Shown piece by piece: positions 17,128 through 25,490 of a stretch of DNA of 64,000 nt. The stretch's first letter is position 1. Each line of letters opens with the position of its first letter. The translations under genes were made by a program, and so were the position numbers. The stretch is from Ruminococcus difficilis (GTDB lineage: Bacteria; Bacillota_A; Clostridia; Oscillospirales; Acutalibacteraceae), in assembly GCF_016680995.1 (NCBI RefSeq), contig NZ_JAEQMG010000048.1, positions 124,001 through 188,000 on the forward strand, read 5' to 3'. A model generated the notes under the pieces. It worked only from the letters and a program-made list of their open reading frames with translations, made no database searches and had not been told where the DNA came from.

Positions 17128-18414
17128 TTATTTCTTCGTAGTAGCGTTGCCTTCCTTATATTTGCCCGTCACAGGGATATCGGGGTAGAGGCTGTTATCG
17201 ATGATGATCAGCTGCAGCTCACCGTTCTCATCACGCTGCCACTGACCGCCGGTCAGCACAGAGCTGCTGTAGGGCAAGCCCTCCATCTTCTTGGAATAGT
17301 CGACGGAACCAACGATCGTCTGACACTTCAATGTCCCGATCGCATCATAGACCTTCTGCTTGTCGGTCGTACCGGCAGCCTTAAAGGTCTGTACGGCAAG
17401 CTCCAGACCCGCGTAGGCAAACGCGGCGGGCTGAGGCATGACGGTGCCGTTAGCTTCCTTATACTTTTCATTGATCTCGGAACAGTTGATTCCGGTCAAA
17501 TCGGACACAAAGGGATTGGTGGGCGCCCACCATACCTGGGTCATGATACCGTCGGCAAGTTCTCCCAACGCGTTGACGTCACTCTGCAGCAGCGCGCATT
17601 TACCCATCGTGACCGCACCGACCTCAACGCCGGCGGAAATGATCGCGCTGTAGGAGTTTTTGAAATCGGGGGGGATATTTGTTCCGGCGATCACGTCGAT
17701 CTTCTCTTTCTTAAAGGTATCGGCTACATTGGTAAAATCAGTCGTGCCGGAAGGATACTGGCCGGGATCGACGACGGTATACCCATCCTCGGCAAGTCTG
17801 CGGGTGAACAGCTCATGCCACGCGGTGCCGTCGCTGTCATTGGCAAACAACAAACCGACCTTTGCGCCGGAATTGGGCGCGTAGCCTGCCGCTGTCCAAA
17901 GCGCTCTTTGAGATTCATAAACCTCGTCCAGCGCATAGAAGAAATCATATGTCCAATTGAATTGATCCAAAGAATGTGCCAACGGATCGACCGGCGACTG
18001 TGTCGCGATACAAGGAACGCCGTATCTCTCGGCGACCTGCGCCACGGGAATAACGGTGTTCGGGGTCTGGATCGCAACCATCAAGTCGATCTCATCCTCT
18101 TCACAGAGCTTTTGCGCCATTTCGGAACAGCGGTTCTGGTCGGACTCGGAGTCATATACGATGACCTCGATCTCCTTCTCCTTACCATCTACGGTGATAG
18201 GATGATCCTTGACATAATCGGTGATCTGTTTGACGACCCATTCACATCCCTCGCCGTTTCCGGCAAGCGAACCGGTCGTCGGATTGACGTAACCGATCTT
18301 GATCTTGTCACCGGACTTCGCTTTGGAATCTGACGAAGCGCCGTTCTGCGCCGAGCAGGCAGACACCGCCAGAACCATCACGCCGACGAGCAGCAGTGCA
18401 ATGATTTTTTTCAT
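17128..18414 (-). CDS. livJ: HAAT-type ABC transporter substrate-binding lipoprotein
   Basis: A 428-residue lipoprotein. The signal peptide is MKKIIALLLVGVMVLAV with the lipobox ending at Cys20 (VSAC), then a Ser/Lys-rich linker. The mature part is a periplasmic-binding type 1 (Leu/Ile/Val-binding) fold: IKIGYVNPTTGSLA opens lobe 1 and IDLMVAIQTPNT lies in the ligand-site region. It captures the solute outside the membrane and delivers it to LivHM. The ATG at 18414 follows AAAGGAGAGAG; the upstream open frame is ignored because it would bury the signal peptide. The ligand-contact residues do not let me separate branched-chain amino acids from amides or urea. First gene of the operon. Confidence 0.9.
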   Translation of the reverse strand: MKKIIALLLVGVMVLAVSACSAQNGASSDSKAKSGDKIKIGYVNPTTGSLAGNGEGCEWVVKQITDYVKDHPITVDGKEKEIEVIVYDSESDQNRCSEMAQKLCEEDEIDLMVAIQTPNTVIPVAQVAERYGVPCIATQSPVDPLAHSLDQFNWTYDFFYALDEVYESQRALWTAAGYAPNSGAKVGLLFANDSDGTAWHELFTRRLAEDGYTVVDPGQYPSGTTDFTNVADTFKKEKIDVIAGTNIPPDFKNSYSAIISAGVEVGAVTMGKCALLQSDVNALGELADGIMTQVWWAPTNPFVSDLTGINCSEINEKYKEANGTVMPQPAAFAYAGLELAVQTFKAAGTTDKQKVYDAIGTLKCQTIVGSVDYSKKMEGLPYSSSVLTGGQWQRDENGELQLIIIDNSLYPDIPVTGKYKEGNATTKK

Positions 18415-18568
18415 GTTCTCTCTCCTTTTTATATCCAAAACATGCGGCAAATACAGCTTGTATACGATGATCAGAACCGGGATCATTCCCTATATCCATA
18501 CCTATACGCATTGAACCCGTCAAACGGTTCCTGCGACATCAACGCTACATCACTTTTTTGCCAAAAAA

Positions 18569-18597
18569 AGAATATCATATTTTGTAAATTCTGTCAA
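18569..18597 (-). promoter_or_regulatory. Sigma-A promoter of the liv-type operon
   Basis: Minus strand: TTGACA (18597-18592), 17-bp spacer, TATTCT (18574-18569). The leader to the livJ ATG is about 150 nt. Confidence 0.85.
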
Positions 18598-18648
18598 CAG
18601 TATATAATATGAAACTGGATTAAACAGATATTTTTTGTATAAATAGCG

Positions 18649-18675
18649 CAAAAGCCCTCAGAAGTCCCGAGGGCT
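18649..18675 (-). terminator. Terminator of the nitroreductase gene
   Basis: Minus strand AGCCCTC pairs with GAGGGCT over a nine-base loop, followed by TTTTGCGC. Confidence 0.68.
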
Positions 18676-18812
18676 GAACAGTCGATATTATTCTTAATAA
18701 GAATTATAATATGCGATAACCGGGTTCCCCCGTGAGGTCGGCGAACCCATATCATGTTCTCAAAAAGACAAGTGCCGTGTTGGATGTGAGCCGATACAAC
18801 AGGGCTTTGTCA

Positions 18813-19337
18813 TCACGCCTTGAAAAGACGATGATCTTTGATCTCAGGAGCGGGTCTGAGCTCTCCGTCGGGATAGCCCAACACACAGTTGCCGATGCCC
18901 TCATAGTCACCCTCAACGCCGAGTTCCGATAAGATCTTCTTTCCTTCCTCGGAATCAAACATCTGTTTTGCGCGATGGATCCAACAGGCGCCGACGCCCA
19001 GTGACTGTGCGGCAAGCAGCAGATTACCCATCGCCAAGCTGCCGTCATACAGGTAGGTCGGCACGCTTTTGTCAGCGAGTACCACCAATACGACCGGAGC
19101 ACCGTAAAACGGATCGGCAATCTCCTTCGGAAAATATAAGGCGTTCAGAGCCGACAACCTGTCACGAAGTGACTTATCGGTGATCTCCAGGATGATCGGC
19201 GACTGCTTTCCCATTCCGTTGGCGGCATATAATCCCGCTTTTGCGATCGCGTCTACGATTTCGACAGGAACGCTGTCGGGCAGGAACTTCTTTACGCTTC
19301 TTCTGTTTTGAATGGTGTTCAACACATCGTTTGTCAT
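18813..19337 (-). CDS. Nitroreductase family protein
   Basis: A 174-residue FMN-dependent oxidoreductase. The N-terminal IQNRRSVKKF is the phosphate-binding RRSxRxF pattern of the family. The middle has YDGSLAMGNLLLAAQSLGVGACWI, the dimer-interface helix with the conserved glycine, and the C-terminus has GNCVLGYPDGE. Such enzymes reduce quinones, flavins or nitro compounds with NAD(P)H; the natural substrate here is unknown. It is monocistronic, between the FHA protein operon and the liv-type operon. Confidence 0.9.
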   Translation of the reverse strand: MTNDVLNTIQNRRSVKKFLPDSVPVEIVDAIAKAGLYAANGMGKQSPIILEITDKSLRDRLSALNALYFPKEIADPFYGAPVVLVVLADKSVPTYLYDGSLAMGNLLLAAQSLGVGACWIHRAKQMFDSEEGKKILSELGVEGDYEGIGNCVLGYPDGELRPAPEIKDHRLFKA

Positions 19338-19404
19338 GTTTTCCTCCTAACTATCGATCTTCGAGCAGAGAACCGACGTTCTCCGTTCTCAAAAGAAACC
19401 TACA

Positions 19405-19450
19405 TCAAGAACAAAGTATGACCGACGCGCTTTTGCACAACGGTCATACT
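19405..19450 (-). terminator. Terminator of the eight-gene operon
   Basis: Minus strand AGTATGACCG pairs with CGGTCATACT (loop of 16), followed by TTGTTCTTG, ten bases after the stop of the FHA-protein gene. Confidence 0.68.
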
Positions 19451-19459
19451 GTGTCGCTG

Positions 19460-22102
19460 TTATTTGAACGATACTAATAAAAATTCGGAATTACCGGTAC
19501 GGAGGGTATCGTGCGGCTGCAAGAAGATCGACGAGTCAACATAGTCATTATTGATGAACAAACGCGACGATAACTTGCCGGGTACCAGTGTAAAGTTCTC
19601 TCTTCTTTCATCGTATACGATCTCAAAATTATAATCATCCGTCAAAGAAGCATCCTTGATTCGCACATCACAATTCTCGGAAACACCGACGCGGTTCCTG
19701 CCCGCGATCAGGCTGAAATTCTCGCCGGCATTTTCGCCCTTGGTGCATACAAGCAGACCGACCTTGGGCGTCGTATTGACGACCACAGGCGGCTTTGGCG
19801 CTTCTTTCTCAGGCGCATTTGTCTCTTCCCCGGGCTTGAAAAGCAGCTCGCCTTCAGGCACGGTTTTGGGCTCGGGCTTGGTCTCAGACTTGGGCTCGGG
19901 CTTGGGCTCGGGCTTCGGCTCGGGCTTGGGCTCAGGCTTCGGCTCGGGCTTCGGCTCGGGCTTGGGCTCGGGTTTAGGCTCGGGCTTCGGCTCGGGTTTA
20001 GGCTCAGGCTTGGGCTCGGGTTTAGGCTCAGGCTTGGGCTCGGGCATTTTTTCGGTCTTTGTTTCCACCAAAAGCTCTGTTTTAGGCTCCATATCCGAAG
20101 CACTGACAGGGCTTTCTCTCAGTAACTCTGTCTTGGGCTCTTCGACCAATAATTCCGTCTTTTCATCTCCCATCAAAAGCTCTGTTTTAGCGTCATCCCC
20201 GATCTGATTCTGAGGCATAGACCACGGGTTGGACTGCACAGGCCGGATGAAATCCGATTTACCCTGATAATGCGGTTGTTGGCGAACCCCCTGCTGCGGA
20301 ACATTCTGCACAGGAGTACGTGAGCTGTTATCAACAGGCGCTTGGTTTCCCATATTCAGTGAATGGAACACCGTCGGCATAGTCGTAAATCTGTCGCGTG
20401 GCAGCTCAGCGCCGCGGGCGGCAGGAACAGCTCCGTTATTGTTTTGCATCACAGGTCTGAACGGCGTCGCAGGCGCATTGTTCTGCGGCATGGGTTGAAC
20501 GGGTCTTGCAAAAGGCGCGTTGTCCTGCGGTACAGGTTCAACAGGCTTTGCGAAAGGCGCGTTGTTCTGCGGTGTGGGTTCAACCGGCTTTGCGAAAGGC
20601 GCGTTGTTCTGCGGTGTGGGTTCAACCGGCTTTGCGAAAGGCGCGTTATTCTGCGCTGCGGGTTGAGCCGGTTTTGCGAAAGGCGCGTTATTCTGCGCTG
20701 CGGGTTGAACCGGCTTTGCGAAAGGCGCGTTGTTCTGCGGTGTGGGTTCAACAGGCTTTGCGAAGGGCGCGTTATTCTGCGCTGCGGGTTGAGCCGGTTT
20801 TGCGAAAGACGCGTTGTTCTGCGGTGTGGGTTCAACCGGCTTTGCGAAAGGCGCGTTGTTCTGCGGTGTGGGTTCAACAGGCTTTGCGAAAGGCGCGTTG
20901 TTCTGCGGTGTAGGTTCAACCGGCTTTGCGAAAGGCACGTTGTTCTGCGGTGTAGGTTCAACCGGCTTTGCGAAAGGCACGTTGTTCTGCGGAGCAGGCT
21001 CGACCGGTCTTGCAAAGGGAACGTTATCCTGTATTACGGGCTGAGCGGAATTGGAACCGACATAATTCCTATCAGCGATCGGTCTCGCTGCATCTCTATC
21101 CGCAGGAGCACGGTTCCAATCATTACGAGGCTCCGGCTCACGACGCTCGGGCGCACGGTTCCAATCATTACGAGGCTCCGGCTCTCGACGCTCGGGAGCG
21201 CGATTCCAATCATTACGAGGCTCCGGCTCTCGACGCTCGGGAGCGCGGTTCCAATCGTTACGAGGCTCAGAATCTCGACGCTCGGGAGCGCGGTTCCAAT
21301 CGTTACGAGGCTCCGGCTCTCGACGCTCGGGAGCGCGGTTCCAATCGTTACGAGGCTCCGGCTCTCGACGCTCGGGAGCGCGGTTCCAATCGTTACGCGA
21401 CTCAGAATCTCGACGTTCGGGAGCACGGTTCCAATCATTACGAGGCTCCGACTCTTGACGCTCGGGAGCGCGATTCCAATCGTTACGCGGTTCAGAATCT
21501 CGACGTTCGGGAGCACGGTTCCAATCATTACGAGGCTCCGACTCTCGACGCTCGGGCGCACGGTTCCAAGCGTTACGCGGCTCAGAATCTCGACGCTCGG
21601 GAGCACGATTCCAATCGTTACGAGGCTCCGACTCTCGACGCTCGGGAGCGCGGTTCCAAGCGTTGCGCGGCTCCGGCTCACGACCGTAATCATTCACGTT
21701 AGAACCGCCGGCAAATCCCGATGCGGCGTAAGGCACGGCATTACGGGAATCCTGCTGATTGATCCGAGCTTGTGCACGATCGTTTTTCTGCTCCGAAAAA
21801 CTGGTAGCAGCCGCTCCGCCCTGACCGCCGGAGGCGCCGCGCGGATAATTCGCACATTCCGCGATCGTTAAGCTGATGATCATCCGCTCAAAATCCGCGG
21901 GATTCTGGATCTGTTTGATCTCGGTCTTGGCTCTAGCTGTCACACTTTTGATGATCGTCTCAGCCTTATCGCGGGAATACAGCTCTCCCTCGATCACTTC
22001 GACGAGCTGCTTGTGAAACGAGTCGCATAACCTTTCAAATGATTTTTTCTTTCCCTTTTTTGCATCCATTACCAGGGAAAGTTCATATTCACTCATCGGC
22101 AT
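19460..22102 (-). CDS. Repeat-rich protein with sigma-like N-terminus and degenerate FHA C-terminus
   Basis: An 880-residue protein in four parts. (1) Residues 1-100, [16 protein letters not shown] to [20 protein letters not shown], resemble region 2 of ECF sigma factors but lack a region 4. (2) 13 tandem 15-residue units of the type [15 protein letters not shown]. (3) 13 tandem 14-residue units of the type [14 protein letters not shown]. (4) A stretch with the repeated pentad KTELL (four copies) and a long Pro-Glu-Pro-Lys tract, then from about 780 an FHA-like domain ([16 protein letters not shown]). The FHA arginine is present but the usual S-x-x-H is not evident. It has no signal peptide or membrane helix. 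The ATG at 22102 has AGGAG upstream. It is last gene of the operon; a phospho-signalling scaffold role is inferred only. Confidence 0.8.
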   Translation of the reverse strand: MPMSEYELSLVMDAKKGKKKSFERLCDSFHKQLVEVIEGELYSRDKAETIIKSVTARAKTEIKQIQNPADFERMIISLTIAECANYPRGASGGQGGAAATSFSEQKNDRAQARINQQDSRNAVPYAASGFAGGSNVNDYGREPEPRNAWNRAPERRESEPRNDWNRAPERRDSEPRNAWNRAPERRESEPRNDWNRAPERRDSEPRNDWNRAPERQESEPRNDWNRAPERRDSESRNDWNRAPERREPEPRNDWNRAPERREPEPRNDWNRAPERRDSEPRNDWNRAPERREPEPRNDWNRAPERREPEPRNDWNRAPERREPEPRNDWNRAPADRDAARPIADRNYVGSNSAQPVIQDNVPFARPVEPAPQNNVPFAKPVEPTPQNNVPFAKPVEPTPQNNAPFAKPVEPTPQNNAPFAKPVEPTPQNNASFAKPAQPAAQNNAPFAKPVEPTPQNNAPFAKPVQPAAQNNAPFAKPAQPAAQNNAPFAKPVEPTPQNNAPFAKPVEPTPQNNAPFAKPVEPVPQDNAPFARPVQPMPQNNAPATPFRPVMQNNNGAVPAARGAELPRDRFTTMPTVFHSLNMGNQAPVDNSSRTPVQNVPQQGVRQQPHYQGKSDFIRPVQSNPWSMPQNQIGDDAKTELLMGDEKTELLVEEPKTELLRESPVSASDMEPKTELLVETKTEKMPEPKPEPKPEPKPEPKPEPKPEPKPEPKPEPKPEPKPEPKPEPKPEPKPEPKSETKPEPKTVPEGELLFKPGEETNAPEKEAPKPPVVVNTTPKVGLLVCTKGENAGENFSLIAGRNRVGVSENCDVRIKDASLTDDYNFEIVYDERRENFTLVPGKLSSRLFINNDYVDSSIFLQPHDTLRTGNSEFLLVSFK
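20446..21700. repeat. Coding tandem repeats (42-bp and 45-bp units)
   Basis: Two adjacent in-frame arrays inside the FHA-protein gene: 42-bp units from about 20490 to 21040 and 45-bp units from about 21090 to 21700. Units differ by a few bases, often at synonymous sites, and neighbouring units are most alike, as expected from unequal recombination or slippage. Confidence 0.9.
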
Positions 22103-22118
22103 AATCAAATCTCCTATT

Positions 22119-22176
22119 CCGGGAAGCGGGATATCTCGCGTTCCCGAATGACAGGCATTCCGTCACGTTCGTTATC
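22119..22176. other. Two hairpins between the ABC ATPase and FHA-protein genes
   Basis: CGGGAA pairs with TTCCCG around a GATATC core (22120-22146), then GAATG pairs with CATTC (22147-22161). This is the widest gap (85 bp) inside the operon, so it could alter expression of the last gene. There is no U-run. Confidence 0.5.
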
Positions 22177-22187
22177 ATACGGTATGC

Positions 22188-22877
22188 CTATACTTTTTTG
22201 TATCTTGACAAAGGCTTTAAATCCAGCCGGACGTCCGCCAGATCCGCGATCTGCGGCGAATGTGTTACGATAATAACACAGCGGTTCAGCTCATGCGCCA
22301 AGTGCAAAAATACGTTCATGATATCGATACTGGTATCGATATCCAGGTTGCCGGTAGGCTCATCGGCAAGGATAACACCGGGCTGGAAGCTCAGCGCACG
22401 CGCGATCGCAATACGCTGCTGCTGTCCGCCGGAGATCTTGAGGATGCGTCGGTTACCGACCTCCTCGGGATCCAGACCGACCTCACGGATCAGCTGGTCA
22501 ACATAATCCTTTTTATTGCTGAATGTACCAAAGCCGTCGAGATCCCTGAGCTTCTTGCCGGAGATATCCAATGACAGCTGGATATTCTCACGCACAGTGA
22601 ACTTAGGCAGGAGGTTATACTCCTGAAAGATAACGCCTACATCTCGACTGCGATAAACATAACGGTCGCTTTCGTCGATCGGATAACCGTTGTAAACGAT
22701 ATATCCGGACGTCGGATCCATAATACCGGACAGCATTGAAAGGAGTGTGGTTTTTCCGGCGCCGGATTTACCGGTGATACAATACACCAGTCCGCGCTGG
22801 AATTCATAGTCCATGTTTTTGATAACAGGATTATTAGGATATGTGAAGCTAACGTTCTTTAATTCAATAACACCCAT
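22188..22877 (-). CDS. MacB/LolD-type ABC transporter ATP-binding protein
   Basis: A 229-residue ATPase. Walker A is GKSGAGKTT, the Q-loop is FQEYNLLPKFTVRENI, the signature is ISGGQQQRIAIARAL with Walker B GVILADEPTGNLD, and the H-loop is IIVTHSP. The ADEPTGNLD form is diagnostic of the MacB/LolD/FtsE group, whose members act on FtsX-like permeases in mechanotransmission or lipoprotein and peptide export. The ATG at 22877 has AGGAGG seven bases upstream and is preferred over the GTG two codons earlier. It starts 11 bases after the permease gene, its evident partner. Confidence 0.93.
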   Translation of the reverse strand: MGVIELKNVSFTYPNNPVIKNMDYEFQRGLVYCITGKSGAGKTTLLSMLSGIMDPTSGYIVYNGYPIDESDRYVYRSRDVGVIFQEYNLLPKFTVRENIQLSLDISGKKLRDLDGFGTFSNKKDYVDQLIREVGLDPEEVGNRRILKISGGQQQRIAIARALSFQPGVILADEPTGNLDIDTSIDIMNVFLHLAHELNRCVIIVTHSPQIADLADVRLDLKPLSRYKKV

Positions 22878-22888
22878 ACTCACACCTC

Positions 22889-24511
22889 CTAATCTCGACT
22901 CGCCAGTATCTGTTTCGGATCATACCGCAGGATAAACAATATCGATGTAAATCCGGATACTACCGCAAGTCCGATACCGATGAGCAGCATTTTCAGGATG
23001 ACGAAGAAATCGATAGTGAAATCCACCGACGACACATAGGTAACGGGACCGTTGACCTCGCCGTCTTCGGGACGATCCTGTGAGCCGGGAGCAGCTCCGG
23101 GGCCCTGCTGCTGCTGTTTTTGCGAGTTATCGGATGCTTCCTGCTGTTCGACCTGGGCGGTGAGCAGATAGTTGGTAACAGGCGCCGAGATGGCGGTGCC
23201 TACCGCGGCGCCGATCAGGATCGCGATCAGCGTGACCGCTAAGACCTCTATCATGAACATCATGCTCAGCTTGAGCTTTTTGAGGCCCATCGCGGCAAGA
23301 GCGCCGATCTCATACTTACGGTCACGAATACTGATGACCGAAATCACGATGAGGACGATCGCGCCGATGGCGAGCGTCAGATAAAGGAAGGTCGTCGCAA
23401 AGGATTTGAGGTTTTCCAGAGGCTTGAGACCCGCCTTGAACGCGGCGATATCACCGGATGTCACGATATACAGATCGCCGTCCAAGCCGTCTGCCTCAGC
23501 CTTATTCTTTACCTCTTCCTTGAATTGGTTATAGTCATCAACGGAGCCAAAGATAAAGGTGCCGTTGAACTTACAGGTCATCGCGTTGGAATCTTCATCT
23601 GACGAACTCGAAGAAGAGCTTGTCGAAGAAGCGTTCGTTGTCTCGGACTTGGTTTCGATATCCTTGACGACCGCATAGCTGGTAAGGATCCTGTTGGGAG
23701 GATCGACGCCGTCGACCGAGTCGCTGGACGAATTCTTATAGATACCCGAAACCTTCAGTTCATAAGTCTCATCCTCGTTTTTGGGATTGACCAGCTTGAT
23801 GGTATCGCCTACGGATACCGAGTTGAAGGTCGCGAGGCTGTCCTCGATCAGGCAGACGTACTCCGAGGTGTTTTCCTCAAAGAAATCGCCGCTCTCCAAC
23901 GTACAGGTGCTTTCGTCTTCATCCGATCCAAAGTCCTCCATCGCCTTCTTGGAGCTGTAGCCGATCAAAGCAAAATCACCGCTCTGTTCCTGTGCTTGCG
24001 GCATCTCGGGCGCCTGAGGTGTTTCGACAACATTGCCGGCGGGATCCGTCGGTGATTCGGCGGTTCCCGAAGAAGTCGTCGCGCTCTGCGAGCTGCTCTT
24101 TAAATCATACTTGCTGATGCTGCTGCCGTTGATCGAGAGAGAAGCATTATAGTAATAATCCTTTACGATAGGATCATCCGAACCCTCCTTCTTGATCTCG
24201 GCATACGACTTCATGTCGTCCAGATCAAGAGCATACTGCTTGTTCAGAGAAGTCATCTCCGGCATCAGTTCCTGGATATTGGTCGAGTTTTTATTCTCTG
24301 ACGCCTTTTGATAAACATAATCACGGTCAATGTTGATTTGAGCCGTAATGTCCATCTTCTTCAGACTGGTGGCGGCAGCGGTTTTAGCCGCCTGTTGGAT
24401 CGACATGGCGACACAGGCGGATACAGCGATGATGAATACAATAATGCCGATCAGTATGTTGCGTCCGATAGAACGCCCGATACTTTTAAAAGCATATTTA
24501 AAAATAAACAT
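22889..24511 (-). CDS. FtsX/MacB-type ABC transporter permease
   Basis: A 540-residue protein with one N-terminal helix (about 18-40), a large extracytoplasmic domain of about 320 residues, and three C-terminal helices, the FtsX/MacB topology. ISIRDRKYEIGALAAMGLKK is the coupling segment of the family. The extracytoplasmic part carries low-complexity Ser/Asp runs (TSSSSSSSDEDS) and a Gln/Pro-rich insert sits in the loop before the last helix. It is followed at 11 bases by its ATPase. Cargo is unknown. Its place between a PP2C-like protein and an FHA-like protein is unusual for this family. Confidence 0.9.
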   Translation of the reverse strand: MFIFKYAFKSIGRSIGRNILIGIIVFIIAVSACVAMSIQQAAKTAAATSLKKMDITAQINIDRDYVYQKASENKNSTNIQELMPEMTSLNKQYALDLDDMKSYAEIKKEGSDDPIVKDYYYNASLSINGSSISKYDLKSSSQSATTSSGTAESPTDPAGNVVETPQAPEMPQAQEQSGDFALIGYSSKKAMEDFGSDEDESTCTLESGDFFEENTSEYVCLIEDSLATFNSVSVGDTIKLVNPKNEDETYELKVSGIYKNSSSDSVDGVDPPNRILTSYAVVKDIETKSETTNASSTSSSSSSSDEDSNAMTCKFNGTFIFGSVDDYNQFKEEVKNKAEADGLDGDLYIVTSGDIAAFKAGLKPLENLKSFATTFLYLTLAIGAIVLIVISVISIRDRKYEIGALAAMGLKKLKLSMMFMIEVLAVTLIAILIGAAVGTAISAPVTNYLLTAQVEQQEASDNSQKQQQQGPGAAPGSQDRPEDGEVNGPVTYVSSVDFTIDFFVILKMLLIGIGLAVVSGFTSILFILRYDPKQILASRD

Positions 24512-24535
24512 CGTCTAACCTCTTATCGTATCAGA

Positions 24536-25462
24536 TTATTGCTGGGCAGGTCTTGTGGGAGGGGCAGGCTGTTCATCACCGGGCTTTGCGCCTGCGGGCG
24601 GTGCGGGCGGACGCTCACCGTTCGGTCCGAGCATCTCTTCCTGACCCTGCTGGGGACCACCCTGCTGCGGCGGTCTTCTCCTTGCGCCGAACAGGAAGAA
24701 TCCGCCGGCGATCACGAGTACCGCGACAATGATAATGATGATCAGGAGAAGCTTAGATTTCTTTCTGGGCGGAATCGAAAAAGCGATCGCGGAGTAATTA
24801 TCATTGCTGTTGTGATAGCCGTTGATATTGTCCTTAAGCTCCCTGAGCCAACGGTCGCATTTCACCTCGGCGAGCTTCTGCTTACCCTTGTCGGTGAAAT
24901 GGGTGTTAGCGGAAAGGGAACCCTCCAAAAGCCCCTCGTCCATCGCGTTGGCGAAGGCAGCGGAGCAGATCAGGAAGGTGTGGGTGCCCTTTGAAAAAGT
25001 GGCTACGTCGCCGATCTTAGGCTGCGCATAGCCCGGAACGCCGAGATACTGAGGCTCTTCACCGGGATCACAGCAGAACACATCCGCCAGCTTGCCGTCG
25101 ACAAAATGGAAGATCACATTATCGCCCGCGGTAGCGTATACGAACTTGTTCTTAAGGAAGAATATTGCGCTGGCTGCCGCATAGGACGGATACTGAGGGC
25201 TTTGGGTCACCATCAGTCCGTTGTTGGCTCTCTCAAAGATATTCGCCATTGCCTCATTGCTGAGAGCGGGTCTCTTCATAAAGCTCTCGACAAGGATCCT
25301 GGTGACCTTGGATTCGACAGAATTACCGCCTTCTTTGGGCGTATTATAGCCCTCTACCAGACAGCCAAGACCTTTTTGCCCCTTCATCTCAAACACGGAG
25401 TTATCGGGGTTGTTGGGATTTTGCGCGTGATTACTGATTTTTGAAACGTTGATTTCCATCAT
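24536..25462 (-). CDS. PP2C-like protein with lost metal ligands and a C-terminal membrane anchor
   Basis: A 308-residue protein. The first 230 residues follow the PP2C (PPM) order: NPDNSVFEMKG where R-x-x-N-x-D is expected, GLGCLVEGYN where D-G-M-G-G-H is expected, GNSVESKVTRILVESF as the following helix, YATAGDNVIFHFVDGKL for the GD-S-R segment, and SNDNYSAIAFSI for the terminal D-N-x-T. The DGMGG aspartate is missing, so two-metal catalysis is doubtful and it may be a pseudophosphatase. A single helix (about 238-258) follows KKSK, and the tail outside is Pro/Gln-rich. The catalytic-like part is cytoplasmic. Another beta-rich family cannot be excluded. Confidence 0.62.
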   Translation of the reverse strand: MMEINVSKISNHAQNPNNPDNSVFEMKGQKGLGCLVEGYNTPKEGGNSVESKVTRILVESFMKRPALSNEAMANIFERANNGLMVTQSPQYPSYAAASAIFFLKNKFVYATAGDNVIFHFVDGKLADVFCCDPGEEPQYLGVPGYAQPKIGDVATFSKGTHTFLICSAAFANAMDEGLLEGSLSANTHFTDKGKQKLAEVKCDRWLRELKDNINGYHNSNDNYSAIAFSIPPRKKSKLLLIIIIIVAVLVIAGGFFLFGARRRPPQQGGPQQGQEEMLGPNGERPPAPPAGAKPGDEQPAPPTRPAQQ

Positions 25463-25490
25463 AATTCGCCTACTTTCTTAAGAATATATG

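Larger units (their letters stand above)
18415..18812. other. Intergenic region between nitroreductase and the liv-type operon
   Basis: Contains the operon promoter, the nitroreductase terminator, the near-palindrome ATTCTTAATAAGAAT near 18690 and a GGGTTC/GAACCC hairpin near 18721. I see no gene here. Confidence 0.7.

Noticed and set aside
16318..18333. A 671-residue open frame on the plus strand
   Set aside because: Antisense to the well-supported livG and livJ genes; the translation has no recognisable domain.
20446..21700. Regular repeats suggesting a CRISPR array
   Set aside because: Units are contiguous without unique spacers, in frame with a gene, and multiples of three in length.
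20363..21871. A 502-residue open frame, and several others, on the plus strand over the repeat arrays
   Set aside because: Frames opposite a low-complexity repeat gene stay open because the unit length is a multiple of three. No ribosome site or promoter; the minus strand has a coherent domain structure.
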